A stretch of DNA of 45,952 nt from an uncultured Duganella sp. (GTDB lineage: Bacteria > Pseudomonadota > Gammaproteobacteria > Burkholderiales > Burkholderiaceae). The stretch lies in NCBI GenBank assembly GCA_946482335.1, contig CAMLRG010000015.1, positions 1-45,952 on the forward strand, in the 5' to 3' direction. The position numbers and the translations under genes were made by a program. Positions within the stretch are counted from its first letter, which is position 1. Each line of letters begins with the position of its first letter. Below are positions 25,578 through 34,600 of the stretch, piece after piece. Under the pieces are notes generated by a model, which saw only the letters and a program-made list of their open reading frames with translations, was not told where the DNA came from and did not search any database.

Positions 25578-26417
25578 TTACTGGATCGTAGCGTTGCGCC
25601 CGAAGACATTGCGCTGGGCCGGGTTGCCGGTAACGGCGATGCGGCCGGAACCATTGGCGCGGGCTTCCACTTTCTGCTGCACCCAGGCGTGCACGGTGCC
25701 AGAGCCATTGCTGGTGATGTTGGCTTCGTCGGCGCGCAAGTCATTCAACTGGGCGCTGCCGGAGCCTTGCAGCTGGACGTCCAGCGTCTGCACGATGCCG
25801 CGCGCGTAGAAGCTGCCCGAACCGGAGCTGGCCACGCGCAGCGCATCGCCGCGTACGGAGCCGATGTTGACGCGGCCTGAGCCCACCATGTTCACCATGG
25901 CGTACCTGCTTTCCAGCCCGTCCGCATACAGTTGGCCGGAGCCGGTATGGCGCACGTCCAGGCGGTCCACCTGGCCGCGCAGCGCGAGCTGGCCGGAGCC
26001 GGTGTGCGATACCATCAGCGGGCCGCCAGCCAGGCCTTGCACGTCGGTACGCACGGAACCGGTTGCTTCCAGATTTTCCAGGCGCGGCGCGGTATAGCGC
26101 ACGCGGATCGGCTGGTTGCTGCGGATGCGTTCTTCGGTCCAGACCCGCAGTGTGTCGCCGCGCATTTCCGTATGCACCAGCGGCACCAGGTTGTCGTCGC
26201 CTTCCACGACCAGCGACGGTGCGCCGCCAACACGCACTTCCACTTCCATGTCGACGCGGTGGCGGTTTTCGATGCGTAAGCCGGTGGCGCTGGCGATCCT
26301 GCGGGTTTCGCTGGTGGCTGCGCCACTGCCTTTGACGTAGTCGCTGCTGTCGTTGAGTACGACTACGCAGCCGGAGAGGCCAATCGAAATGAGGGCGGCG
26401 AGAGTGAGTTTGCGCAT
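25578..26417 (-). CDS. GIN-domain (DUF2807) lipoprotein
   Basis: The 279-residue protein has a signal peptide ending in the lipobox LSGC (Cys17), so it is probably an outer-membrane lipoprotein. The rest is a right-handed beta-helix-like repeat rich in G-S-G (VGSGRVNIGSVRG, ASSGSGSFYARG, LQGSGSAQLND), the head domain of putative auto-transporter adhesins. The function of this family is largely unknown; surface or envelope structural roles are proposed. It is transcribed towards the dienelactone hydrolase gene 64 bp away, with which it may share an mRNA. Confidence 0.87.
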   Translation of the reverse strand: MRKLTLAALISIGLSGCVVVLNDSSDYVKGSGAATSETRRIASATGLRIENRHRVDMEVEVRVGGAPSLVVEGDDNLVPLVHTEMRGDTLRVWTEERIRSNQPIRVRYTAPRLENLEATGSVRTDVQGLAGGPLMVSHTGSGQLALRGQVDRLDVRHTGSGQLYADGLESRYAMVNMVGSGRVNIGSVRGDALRVASSGSGSFYARGIVQTLDVQLQGSGSAQLNDLRADEANITSNGSGTVHAWVQQKVEARANGSGRIAVTGNPAQRNVFGRNATIQ

Positions 26418-26606
26418 GGTGGTCCCGGTTGTTCAAGCTTATTGGAATGCCAGCATCTTAGCGCTGCGCCCCGCGCGCTATGGCGGAAATGCGACGAAAC
26501 GCAGAAATCGAGTGTTGAATAGCAAAAATTGATAATATGAAAGTGTCGGCACACGCCGGCCCGGCAGTCACGCTGCTGAGCACAATCGCGTTAATCCCCT
26601 TGTTGA
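26418..26606. other. intergenic region without a convincing gene
   Basis: This stretch holds the presumed promoter of the GIN-domain gene on the minus strand and an AT-rich patch (about 26513-26536, containing GATAATAT) that resembles a plus-strand -10. The short open frames here lack a ribosome site and typical codon use. The plus-strand product, if any, would run straight into the terminator at 26607. Confidence 0.4.
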
Positions 26607-26638
26607 CGCCGCGGATCGGCCAATCCGCGGCGTTTTTT
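26607..26638 (+). terminator. strong rho-independent terminator without an upstream gene
   Basis: CGCCGCGGAT (26607-26616), loop CGGCCA and ATCCGCGGCG (26623-26632) form a perfect 10-bp stem followed by six T residues. Only plus-strand polarity fits. No plus-strand gene precedes it for more than 1.7 kb, so it ends either a small RNA or a leader of the decayed PEP-CTERM gene that follows directly. Confidence 0.85.
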
Positions 26639-26642
26639 CTGT

Positions 26643-27154
26643 ATGCCTGTGCTTTTTTTTCGCCGTTGGCGCAACCACCATCGGCAATCCGTCGCTCGAC
26701 GACGTCACACCCGAGGGCTTCGACGCCGATGCCTTTGTCTTTACCGCCGGCTGGAACCCCATGCCGGACCGAACGGCGACACCAGTGGCTTTGGCAACAC
26801 CTTCGACAGCTACGGCAGCGGTACCTGGACCTTGCTGGACAAGCTCGACATGGGCGCCGGATTCAGTAATGCCGGCGCACTGCAATTTGCCTTCGCGATG
26901 GCGGGTGGCACGGGCGGTACGTGGTCGGTGCACAACACGGGCGCTGCCAGTATGGCATCAATGCGGGACAGACACTGAACGGCACCTGGCGTATCGAATG
27001 GTTCACCGGTAACCAGCAGGCGACGCCGGACTTTTCCAACCGCGCGTTGTTCGCACGCGACGTTTCCGCCGTGCCGGAACCCGGGGCTTATGCGATGTTG
27101 CTGGCGGGCCTGGCCCTGATAGGGGCCGAAGCACGCCGGCGGAAGATGCGCTAG
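26643..27154 (+). pseudogene. degenerate PEP-CTERM protein gene, paralogue of the next gene
   Basis: Translated fragments match the intact neighbour in order but need three frames: GATTIGNPSLDDVTPEGFDA (frame of 26668), then SGFGNTFDSYGSGTWTLL (frame of 26643), then QTLNGTWRIEWFTGNQQATP to the end (frame of 26921). A 1-nt loss near 26760-26775 causes the first shift. A gap of about 67 nt near 26945-26965 removes the segment equivalent to LGALDLVLALKAGDGAAAFL and causes the second. The signal peptide is lost; the region is occupied by the terminator hairpin and an eight-T run. The C terminus still reads VPEPGAYAMLLAGLALIGAE followed by basic residues, a clear PEP-CTERM tail. The copy arose by tandem duplication or is an older paralogue that decayed. 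Confidence 0.85.
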
Positions 27155-27238
27155 CGGGCTGGTCGCTGTAATGCGCGCCGTCGAGATCGCCAAACAGTTA
27201 CATTGAAGAGGCAGTTCAACTTCAACAAGGGGATCGAA

Positions 27239-27877
27239 ATGGAAGCAATTGCAAAGAAGTTTGCATTGGCAGCCAGTAGCATGCTCCTGGCTGCAAGCGC
27301 ATTTGGCGCCACTACCATCGGTAATACCTCAGCAGACGACGTCACGCTTGACGCGCAAAACGCAGACGCCTTCGTCTTCGATGCGGGCTGGAATCCCAAT
27401 TCCGGCCCGTACGGGGACATCAGCGGTTTTGGTACAACCTTCGATAGCTACGGCACCGGCACCTGGTCACTGCTGGGCAAGCACGAAGGCGGCTCCGGTT
27501 CGGGCTTCAGCCTGACCAGTTCCCTCGAATTTATCTTCGACATCGGCGACGGTAAATCCGGTACCTGGAGTGTCACCAATACCGGTGCGACGCTAGGAGC
27601 GCTCGACCTGGTGCTGGCGCTGAAGGCCGGCGATGGCGCGGCCGCCTTCCTGTTCGATAACCAGGTCATCGGCGGCGGGCAAACCCTGAACGGCACCTGG
27701 CGCATCGAATGGTTCACAGGCGGCAATCAAGCCACGCCCGACTTCTCCAACCTGACCATGTTCGGCCGGGAATTCGATGAGATTGCACCACCGGTACCGG
27801 AACCGGGCGAGTACGCCATGTTGCTGGCCGGCCTGGGTGTGATCGGCTTGGTGGCGCGGAGGCGCAAAGCGCTGTAG
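27239..27877 (+). CDS. PEP-CTERM sorting domain protein
   Basis: The 212-residue protein starts at the ATG at 27239 behind AAGGGGA; the TTG start 36 bp upstream is less likely. A signal peptide (KKFALAASSMLLAASAFGA) is followed by a small beta-rich domain with G-W-N-P and F-D-S-Y-G-T-G-T-W motifs. A C-terminal sorting tail, VPEPGEYAMLLAGLGVIGLV plus RRRK, completes it. PEP-CTERM proteins are processed by an exosortase linked to exopolysaccharide or biofilm loci, which must lie outside the window. The function of the mature domain is unknown. Tail and layout match the decayed copy 85 bp upstream. Confidence 0.9.
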   Translation: MEAIAKKFALAASSMLLAASAFGATTIGNTSADDVTLDAQNADAFVFDAGWNPNSGPYGDISGFGTTFDSYGTGTWSLLGKHEGGSGSGFSLTSSLEFIFDIGDGKSGTWSVTNTGATLGALDLVLALKAGDGAAAFLFDNQVIGGGQTLNGTWRIEWFTGGNQATPDFSNLTMFGREFDEIAPPVPEPGEYAMLLAGLGVIGLVARRRKAL

Positions 27878-27931
27878 ACTCTTTGGAACGGTCGTGCTAT
27901 TTTGCTGGCGCGACCATTACAAGGAGACAGC

Positions 27932-29122
27932 ATGGACCTGAACTACTCTGCCAGGGATGAAGCCTTCCGTGCGGAAGTGCGGACTTTCCTGGCAGCGAAC
28001 CTGCCGGCCGATCTGCAAGACAAAGTCCGCAAGCACCTCCGGCTCAAGCGCGAGGATTATGTCCGCTGGCATAAGATCGTAGCCCAACAAGGCTGGGCGG
28101 CGCCGGCCTGGCCGACCGAATTCGGCGGTCCAGGCTGGGACGCCACCCAGCGCCACATCTGGGAAGAGGAGTGCGCGATTGCCGGCACTCCGCCCATCCT
28201 GCCCTTCGGCGTCAATATGGTGGCGCCGGTCCTCATGGCCTTCGGCAGCGCGGAACAGAAGGCGTACTACCTGCCGCGCATCCTCAACTGCGACGACTGG
28301 TGGTGCCAGGGCTATTCCGAACCGGGCGCCGGATCCGACCTCGCGTCGCTGAAAACCACCGCAGTGCGCGAGGGCGAGCATTACATCGTCAACGGCCAGA
28401 AAACCTGGACCACCCTGGGTCAGCACGCCGACATGATCTTCTGCCTGGTGCGCACCGACCCCAATGTGCGCAAGCAGGAGGGCATATCCTTCCTGCTGGT
28501 CGACATGAAGTCGCCGGGCATCACGGTGCGGCCGATCATCATGCTCGACGAAGACCATGAAGTGAACGAAGTCTTCTTCGACAATGTGCGCGTTCCCGTC
28601 GCCAACCTGGTCGGCGCGGAAAACAAGGGCTGGACGTACGCCAAATACCTGCTGGGGCACGAGCGCACGGGCATTGCGGCGGTGGGCCGCTCCAAGCGCG
28701 AACTGCTGTTCCTGAAAAAGGTCGCGAACCGGCAGCAAAAACATGGCAAGCCCTTGCTGGAAGATCCCCTGTTCGCCGCCCGCGTGGCCGAGCTTGAAAT
28801 CGAGCTGATGGCGCTGGAGGTCACGGTGTTGCGCACCATCGCGCAGGAAGCGCACGGTCCCGGCCCGCAGGCGTCGGTGCTGAAAGTGCGCGGCTCGGAG
28901 ATCCAGCAACTGCTGGCCGAACTGATGGTTGAAGCGCTGGGTCCGCAAGCCCTGCCTTTCGACCCCCAATACCTGGACGGCGAGCGTGAGCATGCGCTGG
29001 CCGGTGACGACGATGCGGCGCCGCTGGCGTCCTACTACTTCAATTTCCGCAAGACGTCGATCTACGGCGGTTCGAACGAGATCCAGAAGAACATCATTTC
29101 CCAGATGATCCTGGGGCTGTAA
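27932..29122 (+). CDS. acyl-CoA dehydrogenase, large-subunit type (PimC-like)
   Basis: The 396-residue flavoprotein of the ACAD family starts at 27932 behind AAGGAG. QGYSEPGAGSDLASL and GQKTWTTLGQHADM are the FAD/substrate motifs. At the place of the medium-chain enzyme's catalytic glutamate (YEGT) it reads YGGSNEIQKN, so the base must come from another position or subunit. Together with the following gene it resembles the two-subunit dehydrogenases annotated as pimeloyl-CoA or steroid side-chain acyl-CoA dehydrogenases. With the MaoC gene it forms a three-gene operon (spacings 10 and -1 bp). The natural acyl-CoA is unknown. Confidence 0.88.
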   Translation: MDLNYSARDEAFRAEVRTFLAANLPADLQDKVRKHLRLKREDYVRWHKIVAQQGWAAPAWPTEFGGPGWDATQRHIWEEECAIAGTPPILPFGVNMVAPVLMAFGSAEQKAYYLPRILNCDDWWCQGYSEPGAGSDLASLKTTAVREGEHYIVNGQKTWTTLGQHADMIFCLVRTDPNVRKQEGISFLLVDMKSPGITVRPIIMLDEDHEVNEVFFDNVRVPVANLVGAENKGWTYAKYLLGHERTGIAAVGRSKRELLFLKKVANRQQKHGKPLLEDPLFAARVAELEIELMALEVTVLRTIAQEAHGPGPQASVLKVRGSEIQQLLAELMVEALGPQALPFDPQYLDGEREHALAGDDDAAPLASYYFNFRKTSIYGGSNEIQKNIISQMILGL

Positions 29123-29132
29123 GGGGAGCGGC

Positions 29133-30275
29133 ATGGATTTCACATTCAAGGAAGAGCAACAACAATTGGCCGATGCGCTGCGCCGCTGGATCGACAAGGA
29201 TTACGGCTTCGAGGAACGCAAACGGATCATCCATTCTGAAGCCGGCGTTTCCGACCAGGCGTGGGCCACCTTGACGGAACTGGGCATGCTGGCCTTGCCG
29301 GTGCCGGAAGAGCAGGGCGGCTTCAACGGCAGCGCGGTCGACATGATGGTGGTGATGCAGGAACTGGGGCGCGGCCTGGTGGTCGAGCCGTACTTCGCCA
29401 CCGTGCTGGGAGCCCGCTTCCTCAAGCTCGCCGGCGGCCAGGAACGCATGCTGGAGCGGGTCGCGGCCGGGCAACTGAAACTGGCGTGCGCGCTGGGCGA
29501 ACAGCAGGCGCGCCATGCATTGAACGATGTGCTGACAGCCGCCGGGGCAGCCGCCGGCGCGGGGGCGGACCAGGGCCGGATCAAGGGTAGCAAGACCGTC
29601 GTGCTGCATGGCGGCCAAGCGGAGGCTTACATCGTCTCGGCCCGCAGCAGTGGTGCGCAGTACGACACGGCGGGTATTTCGCTGTACCTGGTGCCGCGCG
29701 ATGCGGCCGGTGTCCATGTGACCGATTACCGCACCATCGACGGCCAGCGCGCCGCCACGGTGGAGTTTGACGGCGCGCACGGCACGCTGCTCGGCGGGCA
29801 GGGCCAAGGCTGGCCATTGCTTGAAGCGGCCACCGATTACGGCGCCACCTTGCTGTGCGCGGAAGCCATCGGCGCCATGGACGCGATGTTCGCCGCCACC
29901 CTCGAATACCTGAAAACGCGCCAGCAATTCGGTGCGCCGATCGGCAAATTCCAGGTGCTGCAGCACCGCATGGCCGACATGTTCATCCATCTGGAGCAGG
30001 CCCGCTCGCTGGCCATGCTGGCTGCGGTCAAGGTCGATTCCAGCGACGCGGAAGAGCGCCGGCGCGTGGTGTCCGCCGCCAAGGTGCGGGTCGGCCATGC
30101 CGCGCGTTTCGTGGGCCAGCAGGCGGTGCAGCTGCATGGCGGCATGGGCGTGACCGATGAACTGCCGGCGGCCCATCATTTCAAGCGCCTGGCAATGATC
30201 GGCATCACCTTGGGGGATGCGGAGCATCATCTGGAGCGCTTCATTGCGCAGCCAGGCTTCCGGGAGGCAGCGTAA
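29133..30275 (+). CDS. acyl-CoA dehydrogenase, small-subunit type (PimD-like)
   Basis: The 380-residue ACAD-family protein starts 10 bp after the first, behind AAGGGGAG. The fold is kept (LGMLALPVPEEQGGFNGSAV, LEYLKTRQQFGAPIGKFQVL, VQLHGGMGVTDELPAAHHFK) but the glutamate-containing C-terminal motif of catalytically complete ACADs is missing; the protein ends HLERFIAQPGFREAA. This suggests it is the partner subunit in an alpha2beta2 enzyme, although only the sequence pattern supports that here. QLHGGMGVT with the basic and acidic residues around it is the usual flavin-adenine-binding segment. Confidence 0.88.
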   Translation: MDFTFKEEQQQLADALRRWIDKDYGFEERKRIIHSEAGVSDQAWATLTELGMLALPVPEEQGGFNGSAVDMMVVMQELGRGLVVEPYFATVLGARFLKLAGGQERMLERVAAGQLKLACALGEQQARHALNDVLTAAGAAAGAGADQGRIKGSKTVVLHGGQAEAYIVSARSSGAQYDTAGISLYLVPRDAAGVHVTDYRTIDGQRAATVEFDGAHGTLLGGQGQGWPLLEAATDYGATLLCAEAIGAMDAMFAATLEYLKTRQQFGAPIGKFQVLQHRMADMFIHLEQARSLAMLAAVKVDSSDAEERRRVVSAAKVRVGHAARFVGQQAVQLHGGMGVTDELPAAHHFKRLAMIGITLGDAEHHLERFIAQPGFREAA

Positions 30276-30733
30276 TGGCACGCCTGGTCCGCAATATCGC
30301 AGAACTGGAGGCACTGGTCGGCCAGGAGGTTGGCGTTTCAGGCTGGGTCGACATCACGCAGGATCGCGTCAACGCCTTTGGCGCCGCCACCAACGACCGG
30401 CAATGGATACACACCGACCCGGTGCGCGCCGCCGCCGAATCGCCTTTCGGCGGTACGGTGGCGCACGGTTTCCTGACCCTGTCGCTGCTGCCAGGCTTGC
30501 TGCAGGATGCCGTGTTCATGGAAGACATGCGCATGGGCCTGAATTACGGCCTGGACAAGGTGCGCTTCCCGGCGCCAGTGCCGGTGGGCAGCCGCGTGCG
30601 CGGCCGCGTGGTCCTGCGCAGTATCGCACCGGTGGCAGGCGGCCACCAGCTGGCGTGGGAGATCACTGTGGAGTGCGAGGGCGGCGACAAGCCGGCCTGT
30701 GTCGCCGAATTCCTGATGCGGCGCTATTCCTGA
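30275..30733 (+). CDS. MaoC-family enoyl-CoA hydratase
   Basis: The 152-residue hot-dog-fold protein has the hydratase-2 motif NDRQWIHTD (Asp41, His46) and FGGTVAHGFLTLSL. Its ATG overlaps the dehydrogenase stop (TAATG), so translation is coupled. The three genes would carry out dehydrogenation and hydration, the first two steps of a beta-oxidation cycle on a special acyl-CoA. NodN-like members have the same length. The 3' end overlaps the convergent cyclase gene by 10 bp. Confidence 0.9.
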   Translation: MARLVRNIAELEALVGQEVGVSGWVDITQDRVNAFGAATNDRQWIHTDPVRAAAESPFGGTVAHGFLTLSLLPGLLQDAVFMEDMRMGLNYGLDKVRFPAPVPVGSRVRGRVVLRSIAPVAGGHQLAWEITVECEGGDKPACVAEFLMRRYS

Positions 30734-31656
30734 TCGTCGCCGGCCACGCAATAGCGGTTGCGGCCGGCCTCCTTGGCCCGGTACAAGGCATTGTCGGCGG
30801 TACGCACCAGCATATCGCCATCGTAACTGGCTTCGCCCGGCACTGTCGTGGCCACGCCCAGGCTGACCGTCACGGTTTCGCCGGCGGGCGACACACGGTG
30901 CGGGATGGCCAGTTCGCGCACGGCAGCCAGTATGCGTTTAGCCACGGTTTGCGCACCCTGCGAGCCTACTTGGGGCAGCAGGACGACGAATTCCTCGCCG
31001 CCGTAGCGCGCCAGCAAGTCCGGCGGGCGGCCCGCGCAGGAACGCATGGCGTCGGCCACCTGCGCCAGGCAAGCGTCGCCGGCCTGGTGCCCGAAGGCGT
31101 CGTTGTAGTGCTTGAAGTGGTCGATATCGACCATGATCACCGATAGCGGAGCCTGCGCCCGTGCACAGCGCCGCCATTCATTGTCGATCGCGTCGTTGAA
31201 GCTGCGGCGGTTGGCCACGCCGGTCAGGGCGTCGGTCAGCGTCAGTTCGCGCATGGCATCGGATTGGCGTTTCAGCGTCAGGTGGGTGCGTACCCGGGCC
31301 CGCACCACGGCAACATTGAATGGCTTGGTGATGAAATCGACCGCGCCCGCTTCCAGGGCGCGCGTCTCGTCCTGCGGTGTGGTCAGCGCAGTGACGAAGA
31401 TGATCGGGATGTCGCGCAGCTCGGGCGAGGCGCGCAGGGCGGCACAGACTTCATAGCCGTCCATGCCGGGCATGACCGCGTCAAGCAGGATCAGGTCAGG
31501 CAGGTGCTGGCGCGCCAGTTCGAGCGCGCGCGCGCCGTCCCGCGCAAACAGCACTTCATGCTCCCCGCCCAGCACGTGGTTGAGGATCTGGATGTTCTCC
31601 ATGGCGTCGTCGACGATCAGCAGGCGGCCATTGTGTGCCTGGTCGGTCCAGCTCAT
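30724..31656 (-). CDS. response regulator diguanylate cyclase (REC-GGDEF)
   Basis: The start at MSWTDQ (31656) gives 310 residues. The receiver (about 12-130) has the phospho-acceptor Asp59 in LLLDAVMPGMDG and the KPF lysine motif. The GGDEF domain follows with GGEEF at 219-223. Arg210-x-x-Asp213, five residues before it, is an intact inhibitory site, so product feedback is expected. It makes c-di-GMP when phosphorylated. The start codon overlaps the stop of the hybrid kinase gene (ATGA), which is strong evidence that the kinase's HPt domain feeds this receiver. Confidence 0.93.
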   Translation of the reverse strand: MSWTDQAHNGRLLIVDDAMENIQILNHVLGGEHEVLFARDGARALELARQHLPDLILLDAVMPGMDGYEVCAALRASPELRDIPIIFVTALTTPQDETRALEAGAVDFITKPFNVAVVRARVRTHLTLKRQSDAMRELTLTDALTGVANRRSFNDAIDNEWRRCARAQAPLSVIMVDIDHFKHYNDAFGHQAGDACLAQVADAMRSCAGRPPDLLARYGGEEFVVLLPQVGSQGAQTVAKRILAAVRELAIPHRVSPAGETVTVSLGVATTVPGEASYDGDMLVRTADNALYRAKEAGRNRYCVAGDDQE

Positions 31657-34600
31657 GCGTTTTCCTCCCGCTTCATGATTTGCTGGACCCACTGTTCGGC
31701 ACCGCTGAAGTCGAGCGTTTCGATGGCATTGGTCAGGCCGGGCAGCAAATCAGGGCAGCGCTGCTTCAGCGCCGGGCTGAGCGACTTGAACGCGGCCAGG
31801 GCGCGCATATTGCTGTTCCTGAGCAGGACCAGCAATTCATTCAGGGCTTGGGGCAGGTCGACGCTGGCCAGGCCGCTGGGCGCGGCCGGCAGCGGCAAGG
31901 GCAGCTCGCGCGCGGCCGTGATCACCACGGCCAGCGCTTGTTCGAGCGCCAGCAGCAAGGCGGCGGCGGAACTGTCCTGGCCTTCGGCCAGTGCGGCTTC
32001 CGCCTGGGCGCTGAGGCGGGCGACCTCGGTGGCGCCGAGGTTGGCGGCCACGCCCTTCAGGCGGTGCAGCACGCGGGTGGCGGCATAGCGCTTGTTCCCG
32101 GCCAGGCAGTCGCGTACTTCCTGCACGGCGTCGCCCTGCGAATTCTCGAAGCGTTTGAGCAGGCTGGCAAAGGCGGCGTAATTGCCGGCGACCCGGCGCA
32201 GCGCGGCGTCGAGGTCGATGCCGGCGACCGCGGCCGGCCGGCCGTCGTCGTGTTGCGGCACATGGCTTTCGGTGCCTGGCTGCCCGGGGGGCTGTGCCGG
32301 GTGCGGCGGCGCCAGCCGGGTCAAGGTGGCGATCAGTTCGTCGACGTCGATCGGCTTGCCGACGTGCGCATCGACCCCGGCGGCGACGGCACGCTCGCGG
32401 TCCTCCTGCATGGCATTGGCGGTCATGGCGACGATGGGAAGGCTGCGCAAGCCCATGGCGCGGATCGATTGCGTCGCATCGTAGCCATCCATCACCGGCA
32501 TCTGCAGGTCCATCAGCACGGCATCGAAGCGCTGCGGATTGTCGCGCAGCAGGTCGATGGCGATTTCCCCATTGGAGGCCACTTCCACCAGAGCGCCGCA
32601 ATGGAGCAGGATGTAGCGCGTCATTTCCTGGTTGATTTCATTGTCTTCCACCAGCAGCAAGCGCATGCCGGCCAGGCTGCCGGACAGCGGAGGGCGGCCG
32701 CCGCGGTGCTCCGGTTGGCTGGTGCCGGCGATTGCGCCCAGCGCCGCTTGGCGCAAGCGTGCGGGCGTGAAGGGCTTGGCCAGCACGGCTTCGATCTGCA
32801 GGCTGTCGGCCAGCGGCAGCAGGTCTTCGCTGGCGCGCTCCGGCGCCATCATCACCACCTTGGGCAGGACCATGCCGGTGCTGCGCGCCTCGACCAGCAT
32901 GGCGATGCCATCCATGCCGGGCATGGCGCTGTCGACGACCAGCAAATCGAAACGCTGGCCGCGCAGGGCTTGCAATCCTTCCGCGCCGCTGGCCGCGCCG
33001 GTCACCGACCATTGCATGGTGGCTGCGCTGTGCTCGAATGCCTGGCGTGCGCTGGCGTTATCGTCGACCACCAGGACGGCGAGCCGCTGCAGGCTGGCCG
33101 GCGTTTCGGCCGCTTGCGTATCCCCGCTGCGCTGCAGCGGAACCACGAACCGGAACGCCGAACCCTTGCCGACCGTGCTCTCGACGCCGATCATGCCGCC
33201 CATCAGGTCCGACAGGCGGCGCGCAATGGCCAGCCCGAGGCCGGTGCCGCCGTAACGGCGGCTGGTGCTGGTGTCGCCTTGCGAAAAGGCGTCGAACATA
33301 TGCTGCTGCTGTTCGGCCGGGATGCCGATGCCGGTGTCGCGTACCGTGAACTCGAGCATCAAGGTATCGGCGCGCGATTCGGCTTCGCGCACGCCCAGCA
33401 CCACTTCGCCGTGTTCGGTGAACTTGATGGCGTTGCTCAGCAGGTTGAGCAGCACTTGCTGAAGGCGCATCGCATCGCCCACCAATTCCAGCGCTACGGC
33501 AGGAGCAATGTCGAACACCGGTTCCACGCCCTTGTCCCAGGCGGTGTTGGCCACCAGGATCGCGATGCCCACCAGGAGCTGGTCGAGGTCGAAGCGCGCC
33601 TGCTCCAGCTGCAATTGGCCGGCCTCGATCTTGGAGAAATCCAGCACGTCATTGACCACGCCGAGCAGGCTTTGGGTGGCCAGCTGGATCTTGCTGACGT
33701 AGCTGCGTTCGCGCCGCTCCAGCGGGGCTTCTTCCAGCAGGCGCGCCAGCCCGGTGATCGCATTCATCGGGGTCCGGATTTCATGGCTCATATTGGCCAC
33801 GAACTCGCTCTTGGCGCGGCTGGCCGCTTCGGCGCGGTCGCGCGCCCGCATCAATTGCTCGTTCAGTTCCTGCAGTTTCAACTCGCTGCGTTTGAGTTCC
33901 GAGACGTCCGAGCCCAGCACGAAGAAGCCGCGGACCGCGCCCGACTCGCCGCGGTCGGGGATGAAATTGAACCAGGCAAAGCGCCGCTCGCCCGAAGGCA
34001 GTTCCAGCTCGCGCAGGAAATGCTGCGGACTGCCGTCCAGCACCGCATCGATTTGCGGCTGGATCTGCACCAGCAGGTTGGCCGGCAGCACGCGCTCGAT
34101 GGGCTCGGCCATGGCCTGCTCCAGCGTCTTGCCGAACCAGTCCAGGAAGTACTTGTTGGCGAAATGGCAGCGCATTTCGCTATCCCAGTAAGCTACCACG
34201 GCCGGCAGGTTTTCCGTCACCGTGTGCAGGAAGCTGGTGCTGCGCGCCAGGCTGAGGGAAGTGCGCTGCAAGGCTTCATCGGCCCGTTTGCGCTCGGTGA
34301 TGTCGAGCGAAATGCCGAGCAGGTGGGTGGCGATGCCATGTTCGTTGCGTAGGGCGACTTTGCGGGTGGTCAGGTAGCGCGTTTCGCCGCTGGCCGTCAG
34401 CAAGGTCTCTTCGGGAATATCGAGCACGTGCTCGGACGCCAGCACCTTGCGGTCGGCGTCCTGGAAGGCAGCAGCTTGCTCCGGCGGGAAGAAGTCGCGG
34501 TCGCTTTTGCCCAGCAGGTCGTCGCGCGGGCGCCCCAGCAGCAGTTCGCCCTGGCGGTTCAACAGCTCGAAGCGCAGCTGCTGGGCATCCTTGACGAACA

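Noticed and set aside
26537..26869. 110-codon open frame starting before the orphan terminator
   Set aside because: It runs through the terminator hairpin and T run and covers the pseudogene out of frame; codon use and composition are not gene-like.
31635..34352. 905-codon open frame antisense to the hybrid kinase gene
   Set aside because: It has no ribosome site and its Gln/His/Arg/Ala/Gly-rich sequence has no domain. High-GC coding DNA often leaves the opposite strand open, while the kinase frame on the other strand has all expected motifs.
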